A stretch of 41,438 nt of DNA. Source: an uncultured Collinsella sp. GTDB lineage: Bacteria > Actinomycetota > Coriobacteriia > Coriobacteriales > Coriobacteriaceae. Made by a program: the position numbers and the translations under genes. Location: positions 1 through 41,438 of the forward strand of contig URNI01000004.1 in the NCBI GenBank assembly GCA_900549135.1, read 5' to 3'. The stretch's first letter is position 1; every line of letters begins with the position of its first letter. Shown here piece after piece: positions 1 through 7,020 of this stretch. The notes beneath the pieces are model-generated. The model had not been told where the DNA came from, searched no databases, and saw only the letters and a list, made by a program, of their open reading frames with translations.

Positions 1-705
1 CATCTCCTTGGCAAGGATCTCGTACTGCTCCTTGAGGATGTCCAGGAACATCTGCTTGACGGGCTCCTTGGGCGCGTCCTTGTCGTCCTCATCGAACTTG
101 ACGGGGCGACCGCCCACGATCACATCGAGGATCTCGGCGTCGACGGCGTCCTTGGCGGGCTTAGACATCTGCTCGCTCGAGAGGTGGATCAGCAGGTCGG
201 AGATGGTAAAGACCGGGTCGTCTGCCTTGTCGCCGATGTTGATGTCGACGGTGGTGCCGTCCTTTTTGCAGATGACGCCCACGAGTGCGAGCGGGGAGGC
301 CACCCAGTGGTAGCTCTTGACGCCGCCGTAGTAGTGCGTGTCGAGATAAGCCATGTCGCCGGCCTCGAAGGCGGGGTTCTGCTTAAGGTCCAGGCGCGGC
401 GAGTCCACGTGCGCGCCCAGGATGTTAAAGCCCTGCTCGAGCGGGGCGGTGCCCAGGTTGACGAGCATAAGATCCTTGCCGTGGTTGGCGGCGTACACCT
501 TGTCGCCTGCCTTGAGCTCGCGGCCTTCGGCGATCACGGTCTCCAGGTCGACGTAGCCCGCCTCCTCGGCCATCTTGATACCGGTCTTGACGCACAGGCG
601 CTCGGTCTTGTTCTCGCTCAAAAACTGCTTATAGCCGCGGCAAAGCTCCTCGAGCTCCTCGATTTGCTGTGGCGTGTACTTCTTCCATGCGCAGGGACGC
701 TCCAT
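1..705 (-). CDS. M18-family zinc aminopeptidase, N-terminal part (cut by window edge)
   Basis: A cytoplasmic metallo-aminopeptidase that would trim N-terminal residues from peptides. 235 codons are visible and the C-terminal half lies outside the window. Start ATG at 705 is supported by AAAGGAG eight bases upstream. Residues 97-108 read GAHVDSPRLDLK, the M18 signature in which His99 is the expected first zinc ligand and Asp101 its catalytic partner; YYGG at 125-128 follows. Family members are normally about 430-490 residues. The gene is divergent from polA across a 166-base gap. Family assignment is firm; substrate preference (acidic or general) cannot be read from this part. Confidence 0.88.
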   Translation of the reverse strand, partial: MERPCAWKKYTPQQIEELEELCRGYKQFLSENKTERLCVKTGIKMAEEAGYVDLETVIAEGRELKAGDKVYAANHGKDLMLVNLGTAPLEQGFNILGAHVDSPRLDLKQNPAFEAGDMAYLDTHYYGGVKSYHWVASPLALVGVICKKDGTTVDINIGDKADDPVFTISDLLIHLSSEQMSKPAKDAVDAEILDVIVGGRPVKFDEDDKDAPKEPVKQMFLDILKEQYEILAKEM

Positions 706-744
706 GACGCAGGCTCCTTTCGGATCGATCGTGCTGGTTGATGT

Positions 745-779
745 ACCGTGAGCCATCGTATCACGCGAGGGCTCACGGT
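745..779. other. 10-bp inverted repeat between divergent genes
   Basis: ACCGTGAGCC at 745-754 is perfectly complementary to 770-779, with a 15-base loop. It lies in the 166-base gap between the aminopeptidase and polA, upstream of both. It could be an operator or an RNA hairpin in one leader. A possible polA -10 (TAAACT, 824-829) has no convincing -35. Nothing else is recognised in this gap. Confidence 0.4.
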
Positions 780-871
780 GGCGGGGGAGCTTGATGTGAG
801 GTGGCCGCGGGGCGGGGAGCGTGTAAACTGGAGTGAGCAAACCGTGCCCAGCCTAAAGCGAGGTATTCAAT

Positions 872-3619
872 ATGTCTGACAAGCGCCGCACTTTTGCCGT
901 CATCGACGGCAACTCGCTCATGCATCGCGCCTTCCACGCCGTGCCGCCGACCATGAACGCGCCGGATGGTCGTCCCACCAACGCGATCTTTGGCTTTCTG
1001 AACATGTTTCTCAAGATGATCGATGCCTTTAACCCCGACGGTGTGGTCGTGGCGTTTGATAAGGGCAAGCCGCGCGTGCGTATGGAGATGCTGCCGCAGT
1101 ATAAGGCGCAGCGCCCGCCCATGGACCCCGATCTGCACGCGCAGTTTCCGATGATCAAGGAGCTGCTCGGCGCGCTCAACGTGCCGATTTTGCAGTCCGA
1201 GGGCTGGGAAGGCGACGATATCCTGGGAACCATGGCGCGCCTGGGTGAAGAGGCCGGCTGCGACATGCTACTGGTGACCGGCGACCGCGACATGTATCAG
1301 CTTGTTACCGAGCACGTCAACGTGGTCTCGACCCGCAAGGGCCTGTCCGACGTGGCGATTATGACGCCCGAGAGCGTGGATGACCTGTATCACGGCATTA
1401 CGCCGGCGCTCGTGCCCGACTTTTATGGTCTGAAGGGCGACACGTCCGACAACATCCCCGGCGTGCCGGGCATCGGTCCCAAAAAGGCGAGTGCGCTTAT
1501 TGCGCAGTACGGTAGCCTGGACGAGGTCATCGCACATGCCGACGAGGTCAAGGGCAAGATGGGCGAGAACCTGCGTGCACACATCGACGACGCGCTGCTG
1601 AGCCGTAAGGTGGCGACCATCCGCACCGATGCGCCCGTCGAGCTCGATTTTGAGGCGACGTCCTTCCCGGCGTTTTCTGCCGACGAGGTGTCTGCGGCAC
1701 TGGGTACGCTTGGTATCACCGCCATGCAGAATCGTTTCTTGGCGCTGATTGGCGGCGAGGGCGGGGCTGCTGCCTCCAGTGTGTTTGAGATACCTGCGAT
1801 GGTTCGCGCAGCCGCCGGCGATGCCGACGCGCTTGGTGCCGTTGCGGCTGAGGTCTCCCGCGCGATTGATGCCGGCGAGTGGGTCGCCGCCGTGGTGGAC
1901 GACGATAAGGAAGAGGGCGCGCTCTTTGGACTGACGCGCACGCTGTGGTTGGCGACGTCCAAGGGCCTGTTCGCGCTCGAGGAGGGCGACAGCGGTGCGG
2001 CGGCTGAGGTTGAGGGCTTCAACTTCGTCCACGGCGTGATCGCCGGCGTGCTCGCGCTCCTGTTTATGGAGGGCCGCGTGGCGAGCCCGGATACGAAGGC
2101 GCTGCTGCACGAGCTTTCGCCCATCGATTCTTCCGAGTCCGAGCTCATGGATCCGCTGACAGTCGATTCCACGCGCATCTTCGATACCGTGGTTGCCGCC
2201 TATCTGTTGGATTCCGACCGCTCCGAGTTTGACGAAGCGTATTTGGCCGATACCTATCTGCAGATGGCGCTGCCTGCGGCGCGCGGTGCAGAGGGTGCCG
2301 GCGAGGACGCTCCTGCGCCCGCCGCTCGCACGGCGGCCTTGACGCTGGCGCTGGTCGCACCGCTGCGCGACCGCATGGCCCGCGAGAACGCCGCCAACGT
2401 GTTCGACGGCATCGAGATGCCGCTCGTGCCAGTGCTTGCCAAGATGGAGCGCACGGGCATGCTCGTGGATCCCGACCGCCTGCGCAGCCTGTCCGAGGGC
2501 CTGACGACCCAGATCACCGAGGTCGAGCGAAGCATTCGCGACCTTGCCGGTGACGAGACCTTTAATATTGGCAGTCCCATGCAGCTGTCGCACGTGCTCT
2601 TTGATGTGATGGGCCTTCCGACCAAGGGCCTCAAGAAGACTAAGCGCGGTTATTATTCGACCAACGCCAAGGTGCTGAGCGACCTTGCCCGTGACCACGA
2701 AATCGTGCGTCTGATCTTGGACTGGCGCGAGAAGTCCAAGATCAAGTCCACCTATCTTGATACGCTGGGCCCACTGCGCCGTGGTGACGGTCGCGTGCAC
2801 ACCACGTACAACCAGACCATCACGGCAACGGGGCGTCTGTCCTCGAGCGACCCGAACCTGCAGAACATCCCGACGCGCTCGGAGCTGGGCCGTACCGTCA
2901 AGACGGCGTTTTCGGCAGGCGAGGGCAGCGTCTTTTTGGCGGTGGACTACTCGCAGATCGAGCTGCGTCTGCTGGCACATCTCTCGGGTGACGAGCACCT
3001 GGTGCGCGCCTTTAACGAGGGCGAGGACTTCCATGCCGAGACGGCCGCGCGCGTGTTTGGCGTGCCGGTGTCCGAGGTAACGCCCGACCTTCGCAGTCGC
3101 GCCAAGGCCGTGAACTTTGGCATCGTGTATGGCCAGCAGGCCTACGGCCTGTCGCAGTCGCTGCATATCTCGATGGCCGAGGCGCGCGACATGATCGACC
3201 GCTACTACGAGGCCTACCCGGGCGTGCGCACGTTCCTAGACAACGTGGTGGCACGTGCCAAGCAGACGGGCTACGCCGAGACCATGTACGGCCGCCGTCG
3301 TCATATTCCGGAGCTCAAGGCCAAAAACCCGCAACTCCGCGGCTTTGGCGAGCGCACGGCCATGAACCACCCCATGCAGGGAACCGCCGCCGACATCATC
3401 AAGATCGCGATGGCCCGAGTAAGTCGTCGCCTGGAAGAAGAAGGCTTTGCCGCCCACATGATCCTGCAGGTACACGACGAACTGGACTTTGAGTGCCCCA
3501 TCGACGAAGTCGAGCGCCTAACCACCATGGTCCGCGACGTCATGGAACACGTAGTAGACCTCCGCGTCCCCCTAATCGCCGAAGCTTCGACTGGAGTGAC
3601 CTGGGCAGACGCCAAGTAA
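872..3619 (+). CDS. polA: DNA polymerase I
   Basis: Repair and Okazaki-fragment polymerase, 915 residues, normal family length. The N-terminal FEN-like 5'-3' exonuclease (about 1-300) opens with FAVIDGNSLMHRAF and contains GVPGIGPKKA. The middle region (about 310-490) keeps the RNase H-like outline but I see no canonical DxE exonuclease motif, so proofreading is probably absent. The polymerase domain has motif A DYSQIELR (Asp692), motif B RSRAKAVNFGIVYG (from Arg741, with Lys745) and motif C QVHDEL (His868-Asp869). Start ATG 872 follows GCGAGG. Monocistronic: a hairpin lies 36 bases after the stop, and the next gene is convergent. Confidence 0.97.
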   Translation: MSDKRRTFAVIDGNSLMHRAFHAVPPTMNAPDGRPTNAIFGFLNMFLKMIDAFNPDGVVVAFDKGKPRVRMEMLPQYKAQRPPMDPDLHAQFPMIKELLGALNVPILQSEGWEGDDILGTMARLGEEAGCDMLLVTGDRDMYQLVTEHVNVVSTRKGLSDVAIMTPESVDDLYHGITPALVPDFYGLKGDTSDNIPGVPGIGPKKASALIAQYGSLDEVIAHADEVKGKMGENLRAHIDDALLSRKVATIRTDAPVELDFEATSFPAFSADEVSAALGTLGITAMQNRFLALIGGEGGAAASSVFEIPAMVRAAAGDADALGAVAAEVSRAIDAGEWVAAVVDDDKEEGALFGLTRTLWLATSKGLFALEEGDSGAAAEVEGFNFVHGVIAGVLALLFMEGRVASPDTKALLHELSPIDSSESELMDPLTVDSTRIFDTVVAAYLLDSDRSEFDEAYLADTYLQMALPAARGAEGAGEDAPAPAARTAALTLALVAPLRDRMARENAANVFDGIEMPLVPVLAKMERTGMLVDPDRLRSLSEGLTTQITEVERSIRDLAGDETFNIGSPMQLSHVLFDVMGLPTKGLKKTKRGYYSTNAKVLSDLARDHEIVRLILDWREKSKIKSTYLDTLGPLRRGDGRVHTTYNQTITATGRLSSSDPNLQNIPTRSELGRTVKTAFSAGEGSVFLAVDYSQIELRLLAHLSGDEHLVRAFNEGEDFHAETAARVFGVPVSEVTPDLRSRAKAVNFGIVYGQQAYGLSQSLHISMAEARDMIDRYYEAYPGVRTFLDNVVARAKQTGYAETMYGRRRHIPELKAKNPQLRGFGERTAMNHPMQGTAADIIKIAMARVSRRLEEEGFAAHMILQVHDELDFECPIDEVERLTTMVRDVMEHVVDLRVPLIAEASTGVTWADAK

Positions 3620-3654
3620 GGGCACGACCACAATTCCAAAGTAACCAAAACCAG

Positions 3655-3690
3655 AAGGACGCCCCTCATCAACAAGGAGCGTCCTTCGTT
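3655..3690 (+). terminator. polA terminator hairpin
   Basis: AAGGACGC at 3655-3662 pairs with GCGTCCTT at 3679-3686, and the stem extends inward by CCT/AGG after one mismatch. The tail is T-poor, so termination may be weak. Confidence 0.6.
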
Positions 3691-3758
3691 CAATAAAAAT
3701 CAGCCAAAGTATCTAGGCGCCAAGACGCCATCCATGCGGCAAGCAAGTCAACGTAGCC

Positions 3759-3878
3759 ATGCCCGGGGCCGGCCGTTTGATTTTTGTAGATTCCGCACGA
3801 GCCGAAGAGCACTTAATGTGCTCTTCGAGCGAGCCCAGGACCTGACCGAACAAAAATCAAACGGCCGGCCCCGGGCAT
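3759..3878. repeat. Perfect 29-bp inverted repeat with an inner hairpin, between convergent genes
   Basis: Bases 3759-3787 are the exact reverse complement of 3850-3878 over 29 positions. Each arm has a GC-rich outer half (CCCGGGGCCGGCC) and a T/A-rich inner half (TTGATTTTTGT and its complement). Within the 62-base centre, CGAAGAGCAC at 3803-3812 pairs perfectly with GTGCTCTTCG at 3818-3827 around a TTAAT loop. Transcription from either side gives a long hairpin, so it can act as a two-way terminator between polA and the HAD gene. The arms are far longer than a terminator needs, which suggests a mobile or structural repeat. Confidence 0.75.
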
Positions 3879-3888
3879 AGCGGCGAGT

Positions 3889-4716
3889 TTAACGAGCCGC
3901 CAAGATGGCGTCGATGAGCGTCAGTACGCCCCCGTCGTTGTTGCTCGGAATGCGCCACTTGGCATGCGCGTTCATGTGCTCCTCGGCATTGTCCACGATA
4001 AAGCTGTGACCGACGCGCTCCAGCATGGGGATGTCGTTGTACGTATCGCCCACGGCGGCGGCGTCGGCGATATCGATGCCCAGGTGTTCGCACAGGTGCG
4101 CGACGCCGGCGCCCTTGTCGACGCCCAGGTTCATAAAGTCGATCCACTCGCGCCCGGCGTTGGTGACGTAGAGCTTGTCCGAGAACTCGGGACTATAGGT
4201 CTCGCGGAAAGCGGGCTCGGCGTCGTAGCCGGGGAAGAAGACCGAAATCTTGTTGGACTCGATATCAAGGCCCTCAAAGCTGTCGACGTAGTTGATTGTG
4301 TTGTAGTAGACGCTGATCTCGTCGTGGTATTGATGGTCGCGGGCAAGCACGTAGAACTCGTCGAAGCAGCAAAGGACGGGGACAGCGCGCGGATCCTCCG
4401 AGGCACGGCTCAAGACCTGCTGATACAGCTCCACGTCAATAGTGCTCTTATAGATATAGCTGCCGCGATAGATCACGCACGCTCCGTTGTCGGGACAAAA
4501 GGCGAGGCGGTTCTTGACGCCCTCGAACATCTCCTCGAGCTTGGGGGCGGGACGTCCGCTGGCGGGGCAGAATACGATGTCGGCGTCGGCGAGCTTGTCC
4601 AGGCGCTCATCAAGACCCTGGGGCAGCACGCGCTCGTCGGTCAGCAGCGTCTTGTCCATGTCGACGGCGAGAATCTTAATGTTTCCGATATTGGCGTCCG
4701 ATTCGTAAGTTTGCAT
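3889..4716 (-). CDS. Cof-type HAD-IIB phosphatase
   Basis: Predicted magnesium-dependent phosphatase for a small phosphorylated metabolite, 275 residues, typical of the Cof/YidA group. All HAD motifs are visible: motif I VDMDKTLL (Asp19 nucleophile, Asp21), motif II Ser in CPASGR, motif III Lys in GVDKGAGV, and motif IV GDTYNDIPML. The long cap between motifs II and III is the C2 (IIB) type. Start ATG 4716 has GAAAGG nine bases upstream. It is transcribed towards polA, with the 29-bp inverted repeat in between. Substrate is unknown; neighbours give no clue. Confidence 0.85.
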   Translation of the reverse strand: MQTYESDANIGNIKILAVDMDKTLLTDERVLPQGLDERLDKLADADIVFCPASGRPAPKLEEMFEGVKNRLAFCPDNGACVIYRGSYIYKSTIDVELYQQVLSRASEDPRAVPVLCCFDEFYVLARDHQYHDEISVYYNTINYVDSFEGLDIESNKISVFFPGYDAEPAFRETYSPEFSDKLYVTNAGREWIDFMNLGVDKGAGVAHLCEHLGIDIADAAAVGDTYNDIPMLERVGHSFIVDNAEEHMNAHAKWRIPSNNDGGVLTLIDAILAAR

Positions 4717-4826
4717 AAAAGCGAGCCTTTCGTTTCGAGATTGTTTCAGACGTTATAACCATCAATTCGTAGTCGGGCGTATTTTCGCAGGAACGGAGCG
4801 TATTTGCACCACGCTTCACAAAGTAA

Positions 4827-4841
4827 TGAAAAAACTTTTCA
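4827..4841. promoter_or_regulatory. Candidate operator palindrome upstream of the argG leader promoter
   Basis: TGAAAAAACTTTTCA is a near-perfect palindrome (six-base arms, three-base centre) about 20 bases upstream of the proposed -35. It resembles an ARG box (ArgR site, TGAAT-four-ATTCA) but has one extra central base. ArgR binding is only a suggestion. Confidence 0.3.
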
Positions 4842-4859
4842 GAAATTTGAATTTGTCGC

Positions 4860-4887
4860 TTGTGCTGCGGGCACTTTAGCGTAATAT
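4860..4887 (+). promoter_or_regulatory. Candidate promoter of the argG leader transcript
   Basis: TTGTGC (4860-4865), a 16-base spacer and TAATAT (4882-4887). This is the best sigma-70-like pair upstream of the leader ORF and predicts a start near 4894. The transcript would carry an untranslated leader of nearly 380 bases before argG. Confidence 0.45.
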
Positions 4888-4990
4888 AGCAACCATCGAA
4901 AACGGAGACGGAAAAACAACCGCTTACCGAGGAAAAGGTACCGTTTACGATATTAGAATTGCGCCCGGCGATAGGTGAAAGGAGAGGCAG

Positions 4991-5065
4991 ATGCAGTTCG
5001 TAACGATCATCACCACTGCAGACAATGCCATCCGACGCCAGCGCGCAATTTCCCGACGACGATAA
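4991..5065 (+). CDS. Arginine-rich leader peptide of argG (24 aa)
   Basis: A 24-codon ORF reading MQFVTIITTADNAI then RRQRAISRRR. ATG 4991 follows an excellent ribosome site, AAAGGAGAGG, with the core six bases from the start. Six of the last ten codons are Arg: CGA CGC at 15-16, CGC at 18, and three consecutive CGA at 22-24 just before TAA. CGA is a poor choice in a GC-rich genome, which fits a stalling sequence. The ORF sits between a promoter and a terminator upstream of argG, the arrangement of amino-acid attenuation leaders. It is therefore read as a sensor of charged tRNA-Arg. The ORF, its ribosome site and the Arg run are seen directly; the mechanism is inference. Confidence 0.75.
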   Translation: MQFVTIITTADNAIRRQRAISRRR

Positions 5066-5177
5066 CAATCGTCTCTGTCCGCATGGGGCGAATTGCCTCA
5101 ACAGAGTCATTTTGAGGTCGTTGGGTTTTAAGCACGACATTGCTGCATGTTTCTAGGGCATGTATGTGCTGATTTTT
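5045..5177 (+). promoter_or_regulatory. Putative arginine attenuator RNA ending in an intrinsic terminator
   Basis: Helices found by eye compete with one another: GCAATT 5045-5050 with AATTGC 5091-5096 (its left arm overlaps the Arg codons); GACGAT 5058-5063 with ATCGTC 5068-5073; CTCTGT 5073-5078 with ACAGAG 5101-5106; CCTCAA 5096-5101 with TTGAGG 5112-5117; GTCGT 5117-5121 with ACGAC 5134-5138. The last would block the terminator stem AGCAC-g-ACAT (5131-5140) with ATGT-at-GTGCT (5160-5170), which is followed by TTTTT at 5173-5177. A ribosome stalled on the Arg codons would cover the first arm and shift the chain. The helices are seen in the sequence; the switching order is inferred. Confidence 0.6.
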
Positions 5178-5271
5178 GCTATTTAACCTGATATTGCACG
5201 GTATATGACCTTGAAATGACTTGCAACTGACCGATGTTCTAACTAGCTACCAAGGGCGAAAGGAAACAGCC

Positions 5272-6498
5272 ATGAGCAAGGAAAAAGTCGTTCTCGCATA
5301 TTCCGGTGGTCTTGATACATCCGTATGTGTCAAGTGGCTCCAAGACGAGAAGAATCTCGATGTCGTTTGTGTCTGCGGCAACGTGGGCCAGGAAGAGACC
5401 GGACTGGATGCCAAGAAGCAGAAGGCGCTCGACCTGGGTGTTCTCGATTGCCAGGTGCTCGACCTGCGCGACGAGTTCTCCGATGAGTTCCTGACTAAGG
5501 CCATCGCCGCAAATTCCATGTACGAGAACAAGTATCCGCTGCTCTCCGCCCTGTCTCGCCCGCTGCTTGCCAAGAAGCTTGTCGAGGTCGCCCACGAGTT
5601 TGGCGCGACCTACGTCGCCCACGGCTGCACCGGCAAGGGCAACGACCAGGTCCGTTTTGAGGCTGCCGTCAAGGCCCTCGACCCCGAGCTTAAGGTTATC
5701 GCTCCGGTTCGCGAGTGGGATCTGAAGTGCCGTCCCGACGAGGTCGCCTACGCTCACGCCCATAACGTGCCGGTTCCCGAGGGTGCCAACGACAACCCCT
5801 ATTCCATCGACGACAACCTGTGGGGTCGTGCCATTGAGTGCGGTCACCTGGAGGATCCCTGGAACGAGCCGCTCGACGACGCTTGGGTTATGACCAAGAA
5901 TCCCGAGGACACGCCCGACACCCCGACCTACACCGAGATTGAGTTTGAGGCCGGCAAGCCCGTTGCCGTCGACGGCAAGAAGATGAAGCTCTCCGAGATC
6001 GTCATCGCCCTCAACAAGATCTCCGGCGACAATGGCTTTGGCCGTCTCGATCTGGTCGAGGATCGCCTGGTGGGCCTTAAGAGCCGCGAGTGCTACGAGG
6101 TTCCCGGCGCCTTGACGCTCATCACCGCCCACAAGGCGCTCGAGGACATCTGCGTCGAGGGTGACCTGCTCAAGACCAAGATAAAGCTCGAGCAGGATTG
6201 GGCCACCGCCGTGTACAACGGCCAGTGGTACAGCCCGCTCAAAAACGCGCTCGATGCCTTTATGGCCGATACCCAGAAGTTCGTGACTGGCACTGTCCGT
6301 CTGAAGTTCTTTAAGGGCAACTGCCATGTCGTCGGCCGCAAGAGCCCCTTCAGCCTCTACGACTACGGTCTGGCTACCTACGACCGCGACACCACGTTTG
6401 ACGAGAAGGCCAGCGCCGGCTTTATCGAGATCGATACGCTGTCGCTCAAGACGTGGGCAAAGGTCCAGGGCCCCAGCTCTGCTGCCGCCCAGGCCTAG
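5272..6498 (+). CDS. argG: Argininosuccinate synthase
   Basis: Joins citrulline and aspartate at the cost of ATP to AMP plus PPi, the penultimate step of arginine synthesis; cytoplasmic tetramer. 408 residues, usual length. The PP-loop AYSGGLDTS lies at residues 9-17, and GCTGKGNDQVRFE and the NPYSIDDNLWGR segment are also family hallmarks. Start ATG 5272 is chosen because GAAAGGA lies seven bases upstream and the PP-loop is then correctly close to the N terminus; an upstream in-frame start would add 17 unconserved residues. Expression is probably controlled by the Arg-rich leader upstream. argH follows about 520 bases downstream, beyond a terminator and a small ORF. Confidence 0.98.
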   Translation: MSKEKVVLAYSGGLDTSVCVKWLQDEKNLDVVCVCGNVGQEETGLDAKKQKALDLGVLDCQVLDLRDEFSDEFLTKAIAANSMYENKYPLLSALSRPLLAKKLVEVAHEFGATYVAHGCTGKGNDQVRFEAAVKALDPELKVIAPVREWDLKCRPDEVAYAHAHNVPVPEGANDNPYSIDDNLWGRAIECGHLEDPWNEPLDDAWVMTKNPEDTPDTPTYTEIEFEAGKPVAVDGKKMKLSEIVIALNKISGDNGFGRLDLVEDRLVGLKSRECYEVPGALTLITAHKALEDICVEGDLLKTKIKLEQDWATAVYNGQWYSPLKNALDAFMADTQKFVTGTVRLKFFKGNCHVVGRKSPFSLYDYGLATYDRDTTFDEKASAGFIEIDTLSLKTWAKVQGPSSAAAQA

Positions 6499-6651
6499 CG
6501 CCTCCTTCCCTTGGTATCCGCGCGGCCCATCCGCGTGATACATAACGGGCGCACGGGGTCCCTACCTTTCGTTATGCTTGCTGACACTTCTTAACATCGG
6601 TGGCCCCTACGTTCCGCCCGTATATATGATGCCGCGTCTGCGGCTGAGTCC

Positions 6652-6686
6652 GAGCCCCGCCGGGGTTGTCCGGCGGGGCTCCTTCT
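6652..6686 (+). terminator. argG terminator
   Basis: GAGCCCCGCCGG at 6652-6663 pairs perfectly with 6670-6681 around GGTTGT, followed by CTTCT. A strong 12-bp GC stem with a short pyrimidine tail. Confidence 0.7.
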
Positions 6687-6731
6687 ATCAATTTGGCGGC
6701 TCTGTGCCTATATATATGAGGAGTATCCATT

Positions 6732-6902
6732 ATGTTCAATGCTATCGCGCATGCTTTGCTTGCCCTCGCGCCCGAGTTCGATGCTGTAAGGGTCGAGGAC
6801 GTTCCTATGAGCCTGAAGGCCTGGATCGATGGTTCGCAGGGCAACATCCGGAGGGAGACGTTGGGCGCCAAGTGCATGGTGCGTCACTTCTTTGCAAATT
6901 AG
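6732..6902 (+). CDS. Small hypothetical protein (56 aa)
   Basis: A short ORF between argG and argH: it begins MFNAIAHALLALAPEF and ends CMVRHFFAN. ATG 6732 has GAGGAG nine bases upstream, which is the main support. I recognise no domain; the N-terminal 15 residues are mildly hydrophobic, the rest is mixed and soluble-looking. Third-position GC is lower than in argG and argH. It begins after the argG terminator and ends 118 bases before argH, so it could be cotranscribed with argH. Unlike the argG leader it is not Arg-rich (Arg at 19, 41, 42 and 52 only), so it is not an obvious attenuator peptide. It may be a real small gene or chance. Confidence 0.45.
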   Translation: MFNAIAHALLALAPEFDAVRVEDVPMSLKAWIDGSQGNIRRETLGAKCMVRHFFAN

Positions 6903-7020
6903 CCACATGGCCCCGCGCGCGGCAGGGAGTGTGTAAAACTAGCGGTTGATAAATCGCTTTAGCGACAGGGCACATTGCTTTGGACGCTTGTTTTGGTATT
7001 TGGAGAAAGGAGACGGTTCC

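Noticed and set aside
1268..3166. Long open frame on the minus strand opposite polA
   Set aside because: It is antisense to a well-conserved gene, has no ribosome site, and its His/Arg/Gly-rich composition is the usual by-product of GC-rich codon use. The same reasoning removes the long antisense frames opposite argG, argH, rpsA, metY, modA, both double-cubane genes and the binding protein gene.
4676..5140. Minus-strand open frame over the argG leader
   Set aside because: No ribosome site and no recognisable domain; it overlaps the start of the HAD gene in another frame and the attenuator structures.
6578..6949. Plus-strand open frame spanning the argG terminator
   Set aside because: It reads through a strong terminator stem and is Arg/Cys/Gly-rich; the 6732-6902 frame has the better ribosome site.
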